A stretch of 12,289 nucleotides of DNA from Thomasclavelia sp. GTDB lineage: Bacteria; Bacillota_I; Bacilli_A; Erysipelotrichales; Erysipelotrichaceae. Location of the stretch: the NCBI GenBank assembly GCA_020024765.1, contig JAHHTG010000029.1, positions 1 through 12,289 of the forward strand, written 5' to 3'. A program made the translations under genes and the position numbers. The stretch's first letter is position 1. Each line of letters starts with the position of its first letter. Below are positions 1-7,324 of the stretch, one piece after another. The notes below the pieces were generated by a model, which did not search any database, had not been told where the DNA came from, and was given only the letters and a program-made list of their open reading frames with translations.

Positions 1-52
1 TTGTATAGCTTAGTTCATAAATCAATGTGTCCAGGATTCTGGGTACATATCA
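1..52 (-). mobile_element. IS3-family-like element end (left border, element runs out of the window)
   Basis: The first 52 bases are the exact reverse complement of the last 52, and identity stops abruptly at base 53. Read inward from the junction (minus strand) the sequence starts TGATATGTACCCAG and continues with AATCCTGGACACATTG. This resembles terminal inverted repeats of the IS3 group: a TGAT start, then ACCCAG, then TGGACAC. No transposase reading frame lies inside the window, so only the tip is visible. Adjacent bases inside the window are TAATGG; no target duplication can be checked. It could instead be another repeat at which an assembly stopped. Confidence 0.6.
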
Positions 53-81
53 TAATGGTGGGGATTTTTATTGTTTAACAT

Positions 82-113
82 AAAAAAGCACTTAAGTAAT
101 ATAGCTTAAGTGC
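82..113 (-). terminator. Rho-independent terminator of the popT operon
   Basis: A perfect 9-bp stem (GCACTTAAG at 88-96, CTTAAGTGC at 105-113) with an 8-nt loop is followed on the minus strand by a run of six T (82-87). It begins 8 bases past the stop codon of the last operon gene, between that gene and the IS end. Confidence 0.85.
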
Positions 114-120
114 ATAAATT

Positions 121-723
121 TTATAAACCTAGTAATTGTTTTTTCTTCTTTTCAAATTCTTCTTCGGTAATGGTGCCACGATCTAACAATTTCTTATATT
201 CACGTAGTTCATCAACTAATCCAACATGGGGTTCAACCGGTTCGATAACTTCCGGTTCTTCCTCTTCTTCAAAAATTTCTTGAACCGTTGAGAATTCATC
301 ATTCGATTCATAGTGTTCTTTTTCATCTTCTTCAATTTCAACAACTTCAACTTGATTATATTTTAATAAAAAGCAATCAAGCATAACGAAATGGAACATT
401 GGGATTACCAAACACAAAACCGCATAGACAAATTCAAAACCATCAAAGATTTTATAGTTACGTTTAGCAGCTAATTTCTTTAATTGCGAAGCCATTAGGA
501 ATCCCCAAACAGCAACGTATGGTGGGAAGAAAAAAGATATTAGAACTTGCGCAACTGGCGACATATTTTCACCAGTTTGTTCATTCATATATTTAGTCAC
601 CCGATATTCCCAAATAAAGAAGTAAATTCCAAACGTGAAAAACATCAAGAATGCATCAACCAGAATGGTTTGACTATTAAATTTTTCATTATTGCCATTT
701 AAAGCATAACGATTCTCATCCAT
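121..723 (-). CDS. DUF4234-like membrane protein with C-terminal SHOCT-like domain
   Basis: Function unknown. The 200-residue product has three hydrophobic stretches, at about residues 19-39, 56-78 and 96-120. The first carries the FFTFGIYFFIW pattern typical of DUF4234 membrane proteins. A very acidic linker follows (about 127-163, with EEDEKE and EEEEEPE). The C-terminus, about 169-200, reads LREYKKLLDRGTITEEEFE..KKQLLGL, a good match to SHOCT, a short C-terminal helical domain thought to mediate oligomerisation. It is the last gene of a three-gene operon: the preceding gene stops 17 bases upstream and a strong terminator follows. The ribosome binding site AGGAAA before the ATG is only moderate. 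Context suggests a cell-envelope role, which is inference. Family assignment is fairly sure; the job is not known. Confidence 0.85.
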   Translation of the reverse strand: MDENRYALNGNNEKFNSQTILVDAFLMFFTFGIYFFIWEYRVTKYMNEQTGENMSPVAQVLISFFFPPYVAVWGFLMASQLKKLAAKRNYKIFDGFEFVYAVLCLVIPMFHFVMLDCFLLKYNQVEVVEIEEDEKEHYESNDEFSTVQEIFEEEEEPEVIEPVEPHVGLVDELREYKKLLDRGTITEEEFEKKKKQLLGL

Positions 724-740
724 TTTTTAATTTCCTATTC

Positions 741-2417
741 TTATTTAATTTTACTGATAGTTCTAATTGTACCATCAATATATGTGACATTAATTGTGTC
801 GCCCACATTCAAGAATGCAACAACTTCTTCATTACCTTTGCTTACCGTTAATTTATAACGATTAGTTTCAGTGTCTTCGATATAAACATGAGTTTCACCA
901 CCACTTGTAATGAAACGAATCGAACCAATTGTAATGTTGCTTTCAATTAAGTTATTGTTTTCTGGAAGAACAGCTTGTTCACCAATGAAATTTGCTTTTA
1001 AGACTTCCAAACCTTCATCCATCGAAACTGCTTCCACTTTTTGATAGTCAGCAGCATCAACCATGGCATACATCTTGATTAAGCCAGCATCATCCTTTAA
1101 CGCCATTAAGTAAGTTGGTTTGGAATTAACGTTAACTAAAATCGGGAAAGTTGCATGATAACCATAGTTCTTAACGTGGCCCATTGCTGAATTCATTGCG
1201 GAGATTTCGTTAGCACCCGCTGAATTAATCTTTAAACCTTCGTGTGTTCTTAAGTTAACTAAGATAAATCCTAAGTTAGCTGCATCAGAGTTAGCTGAAG
1301 TTAAACCAGAATAAATCCAAATATCGCCGTCTTTTTCAAGATAGTTATAACCTTCAGATGTAACAATCACATCTTTTTGACCAAAAATTGAATTTAAGAA
1401 GCCATCTTTGTACATACCATGGTTATTAACTTCTTCAATGACTAACTTTTCAGGATAAATACGGTCAACCCAAGTTGGTGCTTCAAGTGGATCATCATAA
1501 TATGTTGAATCACCTGTGATTGGATCAAAAATTACGACGCCATCAACGCTTGTAAGAGTTTCAATACCTTTATGAGTATAAGTTGTACAAATATACCATG
1601 GGTGACCTTCTTCATCAATTTCAAATGAAGGCTTACCAAAAATTTTGGTAGGATAATCTAATTGTAATTTACGTGATAAATTTTCATTGAATAAAGCAGA
1701 TGGCACATAACGCATACCATCTAAGCCTAAATCTTTAAGTTTTACTAGTTCTGCTTCACCAGTTGTTGAGTTAACGGTAATATATGCAGGGATACCTTCA
1801 TCGCGATTCAAAAAATATTTTAAAACATCAGCATATTCGAGTGGTGTCACACGATATACACTATCCTTATAAGATATTTGTGTATATTCCGGACTTACTT
1901 CAAATTGCGAAACAAGCTCTGGCATTTGGCCCATAACACGATCGCCTAGCGCAAGCGTTGAATCACGATCGATGATTGCTGTCTTTGTAAAATCAACTTC
2001 TTGAATTTCTTCAAAACCAACTTCTTCAACCGCAATACGTTGATAGTATTGATCTGCGATGAAGAAAGGCGAGAAAACCACATTTAAAATTAATCCACCA
2101 AAAACAATTAATAAAACCGCTGTGATACCAATCTTTGCTAAACGCTTATATGCGCGCTCGCCAATCATTGAATTATTGTACGCAACAATTAAAAGTAAAG
2201 TGATTAAAATCCCAAAAGTTACTAAATAGAAAACTGCACGCATACTGTGCCAGTTTACTGGTGGATGAGCAATATAAATTGCTGCTGCAATGACTAGTAA
2301 GCCGACAATTAAACAAATAAAGAATGTTTTGTATCGTGGCTTAGCCGGACGTTTAAATTTTGCAGAAAAGTTTTTTGGTTCCATATTTGGAATACCATTA
2401 AAATCAAATTGAATCAT
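741..2417 (-). CDS. Membrane-anchored protein of unknown function with large extracytoplasmic region
   Basis: I do not recognise a named family. The 558-residue product has a basic N-terminus (about 15-30), three transmembrane helices at about 31-50, 61-80 and 97-119, then roughly 440 hydrophilic residues. By the positive-inside rule these lie outside the cell. The outer part has two segments resembling PepSY-type strands: YITVNSTTGEAELV around 213-226 and VVIFDPITGDSTYYD around 295-309. The last 65 or so residues (from ITIGSIRF) look like a small beta-barrel, possibly OB-like, with the GDTINVTYIDG pattern near the end. The ATG has a GAGG site 6 bases upstream and lies 14 bases after the popT stop; the next gene follows by 17 bases. 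Co-transcription with popT suggests a partner in envelope homeostasis, but that is inference. An alternative start at Met12 has no better ribosome site. Confidence 0.85.
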   Translation of the reverse strand: MIQFDFNGIPNMEPKNFSAKFKRPAKPRYKTFFICLIVGLLVIAAAIYIAHPPVNWHSMRAVFYLVTFGILITLLLIVAYNNSMIGERAYKRLAKIGITAVLLIVFGGLILNVVFSPFFIADQYYQRIAVEEVGFEEIQEVDFTKTAIIDRDSTLALGDRVMGQMPELVSQFEVSPEYTQISYKDSVYRVTPLEYADVLKYFLNRDEGIPAYITVNSTTGEAELVKLKDLGLDGMRYVPSALFNENLSRKLQLDYPTKIFGKPSFEIDEEGHPWYICTTYTHKGIETLTSVDGVVIFDPITGDSTYYDDPLEAPTWVDRIYPEKLVIEEVNNHGMYKDGFLNSIFGQKDVIVTSEGYNYLEKDGDIWIYSGLTSANSDAANLGFILVNLRTHEGLKINSAGANEISAMNSAMGHVKNYGYHATFPILVNVNSKPTYLMALKDDAGLIKMYAMVDAADYQKVEAVSMDEGLEVLKANFIGEQAVLPENNNLIESNITIGSIRFITSGGETHVYIEDTETNRYKLTVSKGNEEVVAFLNVGDTINVTYIDGTIRTISKIK

Positions 2418-2431
2418 AATTACCTCGATTC

Positions 2432-3274
2432 TTATGCAACTTTGTCAATAAGAATAACAATTACACCACCTAGTAAGAACGCTAAAAGTGAAGTAATAAT
2501 TAAAGGCATTGTGAAAGTTGCGCTTAATGTTTGTTTTACAAGAACTAATGTGCTTGCAACAATTAATCCTAAAAGGAAACTGTGCGTACCATCTTCACTC
2601 TTTTTAAGAGCAATTGATAAGACCTTAGCACTTAAAATAATACCAAGCAAAATACCTACTGCCATAAAACCAAGTGGTAATATTACATCAATTCTAAACG
2701 TTAGAACATTTGCTAGGTAGGTTTTGAAAATATAGTAATAGCCCAAAATTAATAGCACCATTGAACCACTTACACCTGGCATAAACATTGAGAAACCACC
2801 AATAACACCCATTACCAATGATGTTAGCAATAAAGTCAATGAAAGTGATGGAATTGCAGGGTTGTAATTACTTTCGCCTGGATTTAATAATTCAAGCGCA
2901 AAAACAATCGCAACACCAACAGCAAAGGCAATCCAGTGAACTTTAGCTCCGTGCATTTCTTTTTTCATGAAAACTGGAATCGAAAAAGCGATCAAGCCAA
3001 TGAACCAATACATGGTAGGGGTTGGCGCTACAGCAAATAAATATTCAAGCACTTTTGCAAATCCAACCAAACCAATTGCAGCTCCAAGTAATACTTGCAA
3101 CAAGAAAACGACATCTTCCTTAAAATTTGGATTCTTTTTAAATTTTAAAACGCCAGGAATTGCTTCCATAATTCGATCAAAGATGCCAAGTAACACCATC
3201 ATTGTGCCACCCGAAACACCCGGAATAACATTTGCAATCCCAACGGCAATACCGCCAATAATGTTTTTAATCAT
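2432..3274 (-). CDS. popT: DUF368 / PopT-family undecaprenyl-phosphate transporter
   Basis: Polytopic 280-residue membrane protein of the DUF368 family. Members such as Staphylococcus aureus PopT return undecaprenyl phosphate, the lipid carrier of wall precursors, across the cytoplasmic membrane for reuse. The hallmark is visible: an N-terminal GIANVIPGVSGGTMMVLLG segment (about residues 13-31) and a second PGVSGSMVLLILG segment (about 166-178), the paired PGVSG motifs of an internally repeated fold. About eight hydrophobic segments fill the rest, and the length is normal for the family. The ATG is preceded by GAGGT at 5 bases. It is the first gene of a three-gene operon. The 242-bp gap to divergent hsp20 holds promoter candidates for both genes. 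Family assignment is confident; the substrate is known for the family, not shown here. Confidence 0.9.
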   Translation of the reverse strand: MIKNIIGGIAVGIANVIPGVSGGTMMVLLGIFDRIMEAIPGVLKFKKNPNFKEDVVFLLQVLLGAAIGLVGFAKVLEYLFAVAPTPTMYWFIGLIAFSIPVFMKKEMHGAKVHWIAFAVGVAIVFALELLNPGESNYNPAIPSLSLTLLLTSLVMGVIGGFSMFMPGVSGSMVLLILGYYYIFKTYLANVLTFRIDVILPLGFMAVGILLGIILSAKVLSIALKKSEDGTHSFLLGLIVASTLVLVKQTLSATFTMPLIITSLLAFLLGGVIVILIDKVA

Positions 3275-3394
3275 AAATACCTCATTTCAATCCATAAATG
3301 AATTAACGTTATTTTAACATATATCTCGATAATGATATATCAATTAATTACGCAAAACATTACTATTTAAGCTCTGAATGTGAAATCTTTGTGA

Positions 3395-3403
3395 ATTATA
3401 TCA
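3395..3403 (-). promoter_or_regulatory. Candidate extended -10 promoter for the popT operon
   Basis: The minus strand reads TGATATAAT, a perfect -10 hexamer with TG at the extended position. The -35 region is poor and falls inside the CIRCE-like element. A second, weaker candidate nearer the gene is TTGATA (3338-3343) with 16 bases to TATGTT. The leader from the first would be about 115 nt. Confidence 0.4.
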
Positions 3404-3407
3404 TTAT

Positions 3408-3434
3408 TTAGCACTCTCCTATTGACTCTGCTAA
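3408..3434 (+). promoter_or_regulatory. Degenerate CIRCE (HrcA operator) upstream of hsp20
   Basis: The HrcA operator consensus is TTAGCACTC-N9-GAGTGCTAA. Here the left arm is perfect (3408-3416), the spacer is exactly 9, and the right arm is CTCTGCTAA (3426-3434), matching only the outer six bases. It overlaps the hsp20 -35 hexamer TTGACT (3422-3427) and lies next to the divergent -10 for popT. Position and spacing support HrcA control; the half-broken arm lowers certainty. Confidence 0.6.
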
Positions 3435-3449
3435 TTATAGTGTTAGTAT
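3422..3449 (+). promoter_or_regulatory. Sigma-A-like promoter of hsp20
   Basis: A -35 hexamer TTGACT (3422-3427) is separated by 16 bases from TAGTAT (3444-3449), which has an upstream TG at 3441-3442 giving an extended -10. Transcription would start near 3456, at the foot of a stem-loop. Confidence 0.55.
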
Positions 3450-3453
3450 ATAA

Positions 3454-3482
3454 GTGTAGTTAGAAAAAGAAACTAACCACAC
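3454..3482 (+). promoter_or_regulatory. 5'-terminal stem-loop in the hsp20 leader
   Basis: GTGTAGTTAG (3454-3463) pairs with CTAACCACAC (3473-3482), with one mismatch in ten, around a purine loop AAAAAGAAA. It would sit at or very near the 5' end of the transcript. The ribosome binding site at 3503-3508 is left unpaired, so this is more like a stability element than a thermometer. Confidence 0.4.
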
Positions 3483-3516
3483 GACATAAATATGTTCATA
3501 AAAAGGAGTGATATAA

Positions 3517-3933
3517 ATGAAGTTTATGCCTAGCCATTATGGTTTATTCAATGAACTTGATGATCTATTTAGTGATCCATTCACAAAATTCAGTAACTCT
3601 ATTATGAAGACCGATGTTCGCCAAGTCGACAACAATTACATCTTGGATATTGAACTTCCTGGATATAAGAAGGAAGATGTTCAATTAAACTTGGACGGCG
3701 GATATTTGAACATTAGTGCTAAACATGAAGTTAATGACGAAGAAAAAGACCAACAAGGTCAAATCATCCGTCAAGAAAGAAGTTTTGGTACTTGCCAACG
3801 TAGTTTCTATGTTGGTGACTATCTAGAAGCCACTGATATCAAAGCTAAGTTTGATAATGGTATTTTACAAATTACTTTACCATGTGAAACACAAAAACAA
3901 ATCGAAACTAGTCAAAACATCATGATTGAATAA
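3517..3933 (+). CDS. hsp20: Small heat-shock protein, Hsp20/alpha-crystallin family
   Basis: ATP-independent holdase chaperone that binds unfolding proteins in the cytoplasm as large oligomers. The 138 residues show the family order: a short N-terminal arm (1-30) with the LFNELDDLFSDPF pattern, the alpha-crystallin domain (about 31-124) with ELPGYKKEDVQL (46-57) and the conserved FDNGILQITLP strand (112-122), and a C-terminal I-x-I anchor seen as IMI at 135-137. Length is normal. The ATG is chosen by AAGGAG at 3503-3508 with an 8-base gap. The gene is monocistronic: its own promoter with a CIRCE-like operator precedes it and a strong hairpin terminator follows. Heat-shock induction through HrcA is the likely control. 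Confidence 0.95.
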   Translation: MKFMPSHYGLFNELDDLFSDPFTKFSNSIMKTDVRQVDNNYILDIELPGYKKEDVQLNLDGGYLNISAKHEVNDEEKDQQGQIIRQERSFGTCQRSFYVGDYLEATDIKAKFDNGILQITLPCETQKQIETSQNIMIE

Positions 3934-3949
3934 AACCCAATATAATCTA

Positions 3950-3984
3950 AATAGCCCTCTTTCCCATTGGCAAAGAGGGCTATT
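3950..3984 (+). terminator. Terminator between convergent hsp20 and glyA
   Basis: A perfect 13-bp stem (3950-3962 with 3972-3984, core AGCCCTCTTT/AAAGAGGGCT) and a 9-nt loop lie 16 bases after the hsp20 stop and 45 bases beyond the glyA stop on the other strand. The T-tract is weak on both sides (TATTCTTAT on plus), but position and symmetry suggest it ends both transcripts. Confidence 0.8.
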
Positions 3985-4029
3985 CTTATGATTATAAATC
4001 TTTAAATCATTAGAATTAATTCATTTCTT

Positions 4030-5241
4030 TTATCGTTTTTTATCAGTTAGAGCCGCAACTCTTAATTTTAATTTAGCTAAATTTTCTTCACCACTATCTT
4101 TTAAAGCCGAAGAAATAATATGAGCAATTTCTACAAAGTCTTCTTCAAGATAACCTTTTGTTGTCATTGCAGCCGTACCTAAACGAATACCACTTGTTAA
4201 AGCTGGTTTCAATGTATCAAAAGGAATCATATTCTTATTGCATGTAATATTGATTTTATCTAGAATCTCTTCCGCATCTTTACCACTAATACCGAAAGAA
4301 GACATTACATCGCACATTAATAAGTGATTATCAGTACCACCAGTTACAATTCTTAATCCATCTTCTTTTAAAGTTTTTGCAAGGGTTTGACAATTATCGA
4401 TAATTTGTTTTGCATAATCTTTAAAGCTTGGATCAAGCGCCTCATAGAAACATTGAGCTTTACCTGCGATGACATGCATTAATGGTCCACCTTGCATACC
4501 GGGGAAAACATTGCGGTCCAACGCTTTGGCGTATTTCTCCTTGCATAAGATAATTCCACCCCTTGGGCCTCTTAAAGTTTTATGGGTCGTTGAAGTTACG
4601 AAGTCAGCATAAGGCACCGGTGACATATGAAGGCCTGCAGCAACGAGTCCAGCAATATGTGCCATATCAACCATTAAATATGCACCAACTTCATCAGCTA
4701 TCGCTTTAAACTTCTTAAAATCAATTGTGCGCGGATAAGCGCTAGCACCGCAAACAATTAATTTTGGTTTACATTCTTTTGCAATTTTAAGAATTTCATT
4801 ATAATCTAAACGCTCGGTTTCTTTATTGACACCATAAGATACAAAATTATAAAGACGTCCTGAGAAATTTAGTTGATGGCCATGTGTTAAATGTCCTCCG
4901 GCATCTAAATCCATACCTAAAACTGTATCCCCAGGATTTAAAATTGTTAGATAAACTGCCATATTGGCTTGAGATCCAGAGTGCGGTTGTACATTAGCGT
5001 GTTCAGCGCCAAATAACTTACATAGGCGTTGTCTTGCTAAATCTTCTACAATATCAACATATTGGCACCCACCATAATAACGTTTACCAGGATATCCTTC
5101 ACAATATTTGTTTGTTAAAATTGAGCCAACCATTTCATTAACTTCTTTTGAGGTAAAGTTTTCCGATGCTATTAACTCGATATTGTGATTTTGACGTTCT
5201 TGTTCAAGTTCAAGAATTTTTAATAGAACTTCATCTTTCAT
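4030..5241 (-). CDS. glyA: Serine hydroxymethyltransferase
   Basis: PLP enzyme that converts L-serine and tetrahydrofolate to glycine and 5,10-methylene-tetrahydrofolate, the main source of one-carbon units for purine, thymidylate and methionine synthesis; cytoplasmic. The 403 residues show the usual marks: IELIASENF near the N-terminus (21-29), the YPGKRYYGG loop (50-58), HSGSQAN (87-93), the VDMAHIAGL cofactor-contact segment (191-199), and the Schiff-base lysine K221 in TSTTHKTLRGPRGG. Length is a little under the typical 410-420, with no domain missing. The ATG is supported by GGAGG 8 bases upstream. A TATAAT at 5274-5279 (minus) is a plausible -10, though the -35 is poor. I see no riboswitch in the leader. 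Monocistronic. Confidence 0.97.
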   Translation of the reverse strand: MKDEVLLKILELEQERQNHNIELIASENFTSKEVNEMVGSILTNKYCEGYPGKRYYGGCQYVDIVEDLARQRLCKLFGAEHANVQPHSGSQANMAVYLTILNPGDTVLGMDLDAGGHLTHGHQLNFSGRLYNFVSYGVNKETERLDYNEILKIAKECKPKLIVCGASAYPRTIDFKKFKAIADEVGAYLMVDMAHIAGLVAAGLHMSPVPYADFVTSTTHKTLRGPRGGIILCKEKYAKALDRNVFPGMQGGPLMHVIAGKAQCFYEALDPSFKDYAKQIIDNCQTLAKTLKEDGLRIVTGGTDNHLLMCDVMSSFGISGKDAEEILDKINITCNKNMIPFDTLKPALTSGIRLGTAAMTTKGYLEEDFVEIAHIISSALKDSGEENLAKLKLRVAALTDKKR

Positions 5242-5416
5242 GATTTATCCTCCGTTGATTATTTATTTCCTTAATTATAACTTATATTTAAATTTCAAAA
5301 GATATTTAACATCATCATTATCAGTGAAACAATTAGTTTTAATTTACTTAAAGATAATATTTCAGAAATTTTACATTTTGTTGATATTTTCTAAGCAATA
5401 TTATATAGATAAAATA

Positions 5417-5454
5417 AAACGGATGTTCCTATTCAATTTAGAAAACATCCGTTT
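5417..5454 (-). terminator. Terminator of the Na/Pi cotransporter gene
   Basis: A perfect 11-bp stem (AAACGGATGTT at 5417-5427 with AACATCCGTTT at 5444-5454) is followed on the minus strand by a T-rich tract (TTTTATTTTAT). It lies just beyond the stop codon at 5473. Confidence 0.85.
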
Positions 5455-5472
5455 ATAGAATTAAAATAATTA

Positions 5473-7086
5473 TTAGTATTGATGTAAGTTCTTATCGATA
5501 CGTTCAAATTTTTGTGCAACATTTAATGCATGGTCATTAATACGTTCATAATAAGTAAATAATCGTGAGAACATAACACTCAACTCAGAAGTTGTTTGCT
5601 TATCCTTAAGTTTATCAATTTCTTCAAGTCGCCATACATGTGTACGTGCGTGGTAATCATAATTCTTTTGCCATGCTAACTCAGCATTATTAACGCAATG
5701 TTTCATTTCTTTAATTGAATCTAGCATCATATCAATGAAACTAAAATCGCTTTCAGCAAACTTTAAGTGGCGATAAACGTTTGCTTGTTTTTCAATGCTT
5801 ACAGCATAGTCGGAGATACGTTCTAAATCCACAAGAATCAAAGCATAAGAACTCAATGCATCAGACACATTGATGTTTAAGCGTCCTTCCGCCAATACAT
5901 TTGCAATATAATCATTAATTTCAACATCCAAGTCATTAACGTGCTTTTCACGAATCATAATATCTTCATGGACTTTTTCATTATAGCCCTTAAATTGTTT
6001 GAAGGAATCATAAACATTATCATAGGCTAATTTACGCATATATAAAACGCTGTTTTCAACTTGTTGAATATTAATAGCCGTCGAACCAAATGCTCCAAAA
6101 CTATGACTATTAACTTGAAGATTTGTAACAGTACGATCTTCTTTTTCGCCTTTTTCTGGTAAAATCTTTTCAGATAATTCCGCAAGTTTTTTACCAAACG
6201 GAATCAAAATAATTGTCGTTACCACATTAAAGATTGTGTGCATATTGGCAATTTGTGCTTCTGGATTGGCTGGTGTCATATCTTCAACGAAAGATGTTAA
6301 AGGCGTTGTCATGCAAATAAATGTGAACAAAATCGTACCAACCATATTAAATGCTAAATGAATAATTGTCGCCTGCTTAGCTTCACGATTTGTACCGATT
6401 GAGGCTAAGATTGATGTAATACAAGTACCGATATTTTGACCAAATAGTACATAAACTACACTATCAAGCCCAATCACACCTGTTGAAGCCAATGCTTGTA
6501 AAATACCAACAGATGCCGACGACGACTGAATAATCGCCGTAAATACTGCACCAACCGCAATGCCCACAAGTGGATTAGAGAAGTTTGTGACAAGGTCAAT
6601 AAATAATTGTGATTCTCTTAATGGATACATTGAAACACTCATAATATCCATGCCAATGAACAAAATACCAAGACCCGCCATAATCTTAGCGTAGTTCAAT
6701 GCTTTCGAATTCTTCGAGAAAGTAATTGTTGCTACACCAACAAAAGCTAGGAATGGTGCCAACATTCCAACATCAAGGGCAATCAATTGTCCTGTAATTG
6801 TTGTACCAATATTGGCACCCATAATAATCCATACTGCTTGGTAGATGTTCATCATACCGGCATTAATGAATCCAACAACCATGACTGTCGTTGCACTTGA
6901 AGATTGAATCACAGCAGTGATTAATGCACCCATGAAAATACCCATAATTGGATTCGATGTGATTTTTTCAAGGATTGATTTTAATCGATCACCGGCTGCA
7001 GCTTCAAGACCACTACTCATCATTTGCATACCATATAAAAATAATGAGAGTCCTGCAATTAAGCCTAAGAATACATCAAATGTCAT
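5473..7086 (-). CDS. Na+/phosphate cotransporter family protein with C-terminal PhoU-like domain
   Basis: Sodium-coupled phosphate transporter of the NptA/YjbB type, located in the cytoplasmic membrane. The membrane part (about 1-305) is an inverted repeat carrying the diagnostic QSSSATT (61-67) and QSSSAS (187-192) motifs, each followed by a GANIGTTITG or GQNIGTCITS segment (90-99, 216-225). Residues about 345-537 are helical and PhoU-like, a cytoplasmic domain expected to gate or regulate transport. Total length 537 is normal for the fusion. The ATG has GGAGGA 5 bases upstream, a strong site. Transcribed alone from a promoter at 7155-7183, divergent from ldh, and ended by its own hairpin. 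Phosphate as substrate is inferred from the family; direction of transport cannot be told from sequence. Confidence 0.93.
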   Translation of the reverse strand: MTFDVFLGLIAGLSLFLYGMQMMSSGLEAAAGDRLKSILEKITSNPIMGIFMGALITAVIQSSSATTVMVVGFINAGMMNIYQAVWIIMGANIGTTITGQLIALDVGMLAPFLAFVGVATITFSKNSKALNYAKIMAGLGILFIGMDIMSVSMYPLRESQLFIDLVTNFSNPLVGIAVGAVFTAIIQSSSASVGILQALASTGVIGLDSVVYVLFGQNIGTCITSILASIGTNREAKQATIIHLAFNMVGTILFTFICMTTPLTSFVEDMTPANPEAQIANMHTIFNVVTTIILIPFGKKLAELSEKILPEKGEKEDRTVTNLQVNSHSFGAFGSTAINIQQVENSVLYMRKLAYDNVYDSFKQFKGYNEKVHEDIMIREKHVNDLDVEINDYIANVLAEGRLNINVSDALSSYALILVDLERISDYAVSIEKQANVYRHLKFAESDFSFIDMMLDSIKEMKHCVNNAELAWQKNYDYHARTHVWRLEEIDKLKDKQTTSELSVMFSRLFTYYERINDHALNVAQKFERIDKNLHQY

Positions 7087-7154
7087 ATAACTCCTCCATC
7101 TTAAAAATGAGATGATATCGAATTCATTTTAATATAAAAGAATCTCTTTAATCT

Positions 7155-7183
7155 AGTATAACTAATCTAAAATAATTATGTAA
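7155..7183 (-). promoter_or_regulatory. Sigma-A promoter of the Na/Pi gene
   Basis: On the minus strand TTACAT (7178-7183) is separated by exactly 17 bases from TATACT (7155-7160). The start would be near 7148, giving a leader of about 60 nt. The -35 overlaps the cre-like palindrome. Confidence 0.65.
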
Positions 7184-7192
7184 GCGCTTAAT
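7179..7192. promoter_or_regulatory. cre-like palindrome between the Na/Pi gene and ldh
   Basis: TGTAAGCGCTTAAT matches the CcpA operator pattern TGWAANCGNTNWCA at 12 of 14 positions and contains the perfect palindrome TAAGCGCTTA. It covers the -35 of the Na/Pi promoter and lies about 90 bases upstream of the ldh -10. Catabolite control is inference. Confidence 0.45.
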
Positions 7193-7276
7193 AATTTAAC
7201 TTTATTCAATTATTGGTTTTTTATTATTTTTATTGCATCATTTTAGCCAAATCCGACAGCAAAACCACTAAATATT

Positions 7277-7285
7277 TGTTACAAT
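7277..7285 (+). promoter_or_regulatory. Extended -10 promoter of ldh
   Basis: TGTTACAAT supplies an extended -10 (TG at 7277-7278, TACAAT at 7280-7285). No good -35 is seen at the proper distance. Transcription would start near 7292, directly before a small hairpin. Confidence 0.5.
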
Positions 7286-7295
7286 TAAAGAAAGA

Positions 7296-7309
7296 TGAGG
7301 GAAACCTCA
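7296..7309 (+). promoter_or_regulatory. GNRA-capped hairpin at the 5' end of the ldh mRNA
   Basis: TGAGG (7296-7300) and CCTCA (7305-7309) pair around a GAAA tetraloop, at the predicted start of the transcript and just before the ribosome binding site AAAGGAG (7311-7317 region). It may protect the 5' end of the message. Confidence 0.4.
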
Positions 7310-7324
7310 AAAAGGAGATTGAAT

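Noticed and set aside
2409..3317. Plus-strand open frames opposite popT
   Set aside because: They are antisense shadows of a membrane-protein gene, with no ribosome binding site or recognisable domain.
3454..3516. RNA thermometer in the hsp20 leader
   Set aside because: No leader segment can pair with the AAGGAG ribosome site; the visible stem leaves it open, unlike ROSE or fourU elements.
5242..5416. Glycine or tetrahydrofolate riboswitch before glyA
   Set aside because: The leader is short and AT-rich, with no conserved core motifs or expression-platform hairpin that I can see.
5240..5458. 72-codon plus-strand open frame between glyA and the Na/Pi gene
   Set aside because: It runs through the Na/Pi terminator hairpin, has low-complexity AT-driven composition (I, L, Y, K, F) and no ribosome binding site.
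7295..7324. In-frame ATG 30 bases upstream of the ldh start
   Set aside because: It has no ribosome binding site, lies at the predicted transcript start inside a hairpin, and adds ten residues absent from LDH families. The ATG at 7325 has AAAGGAG at a good distance.
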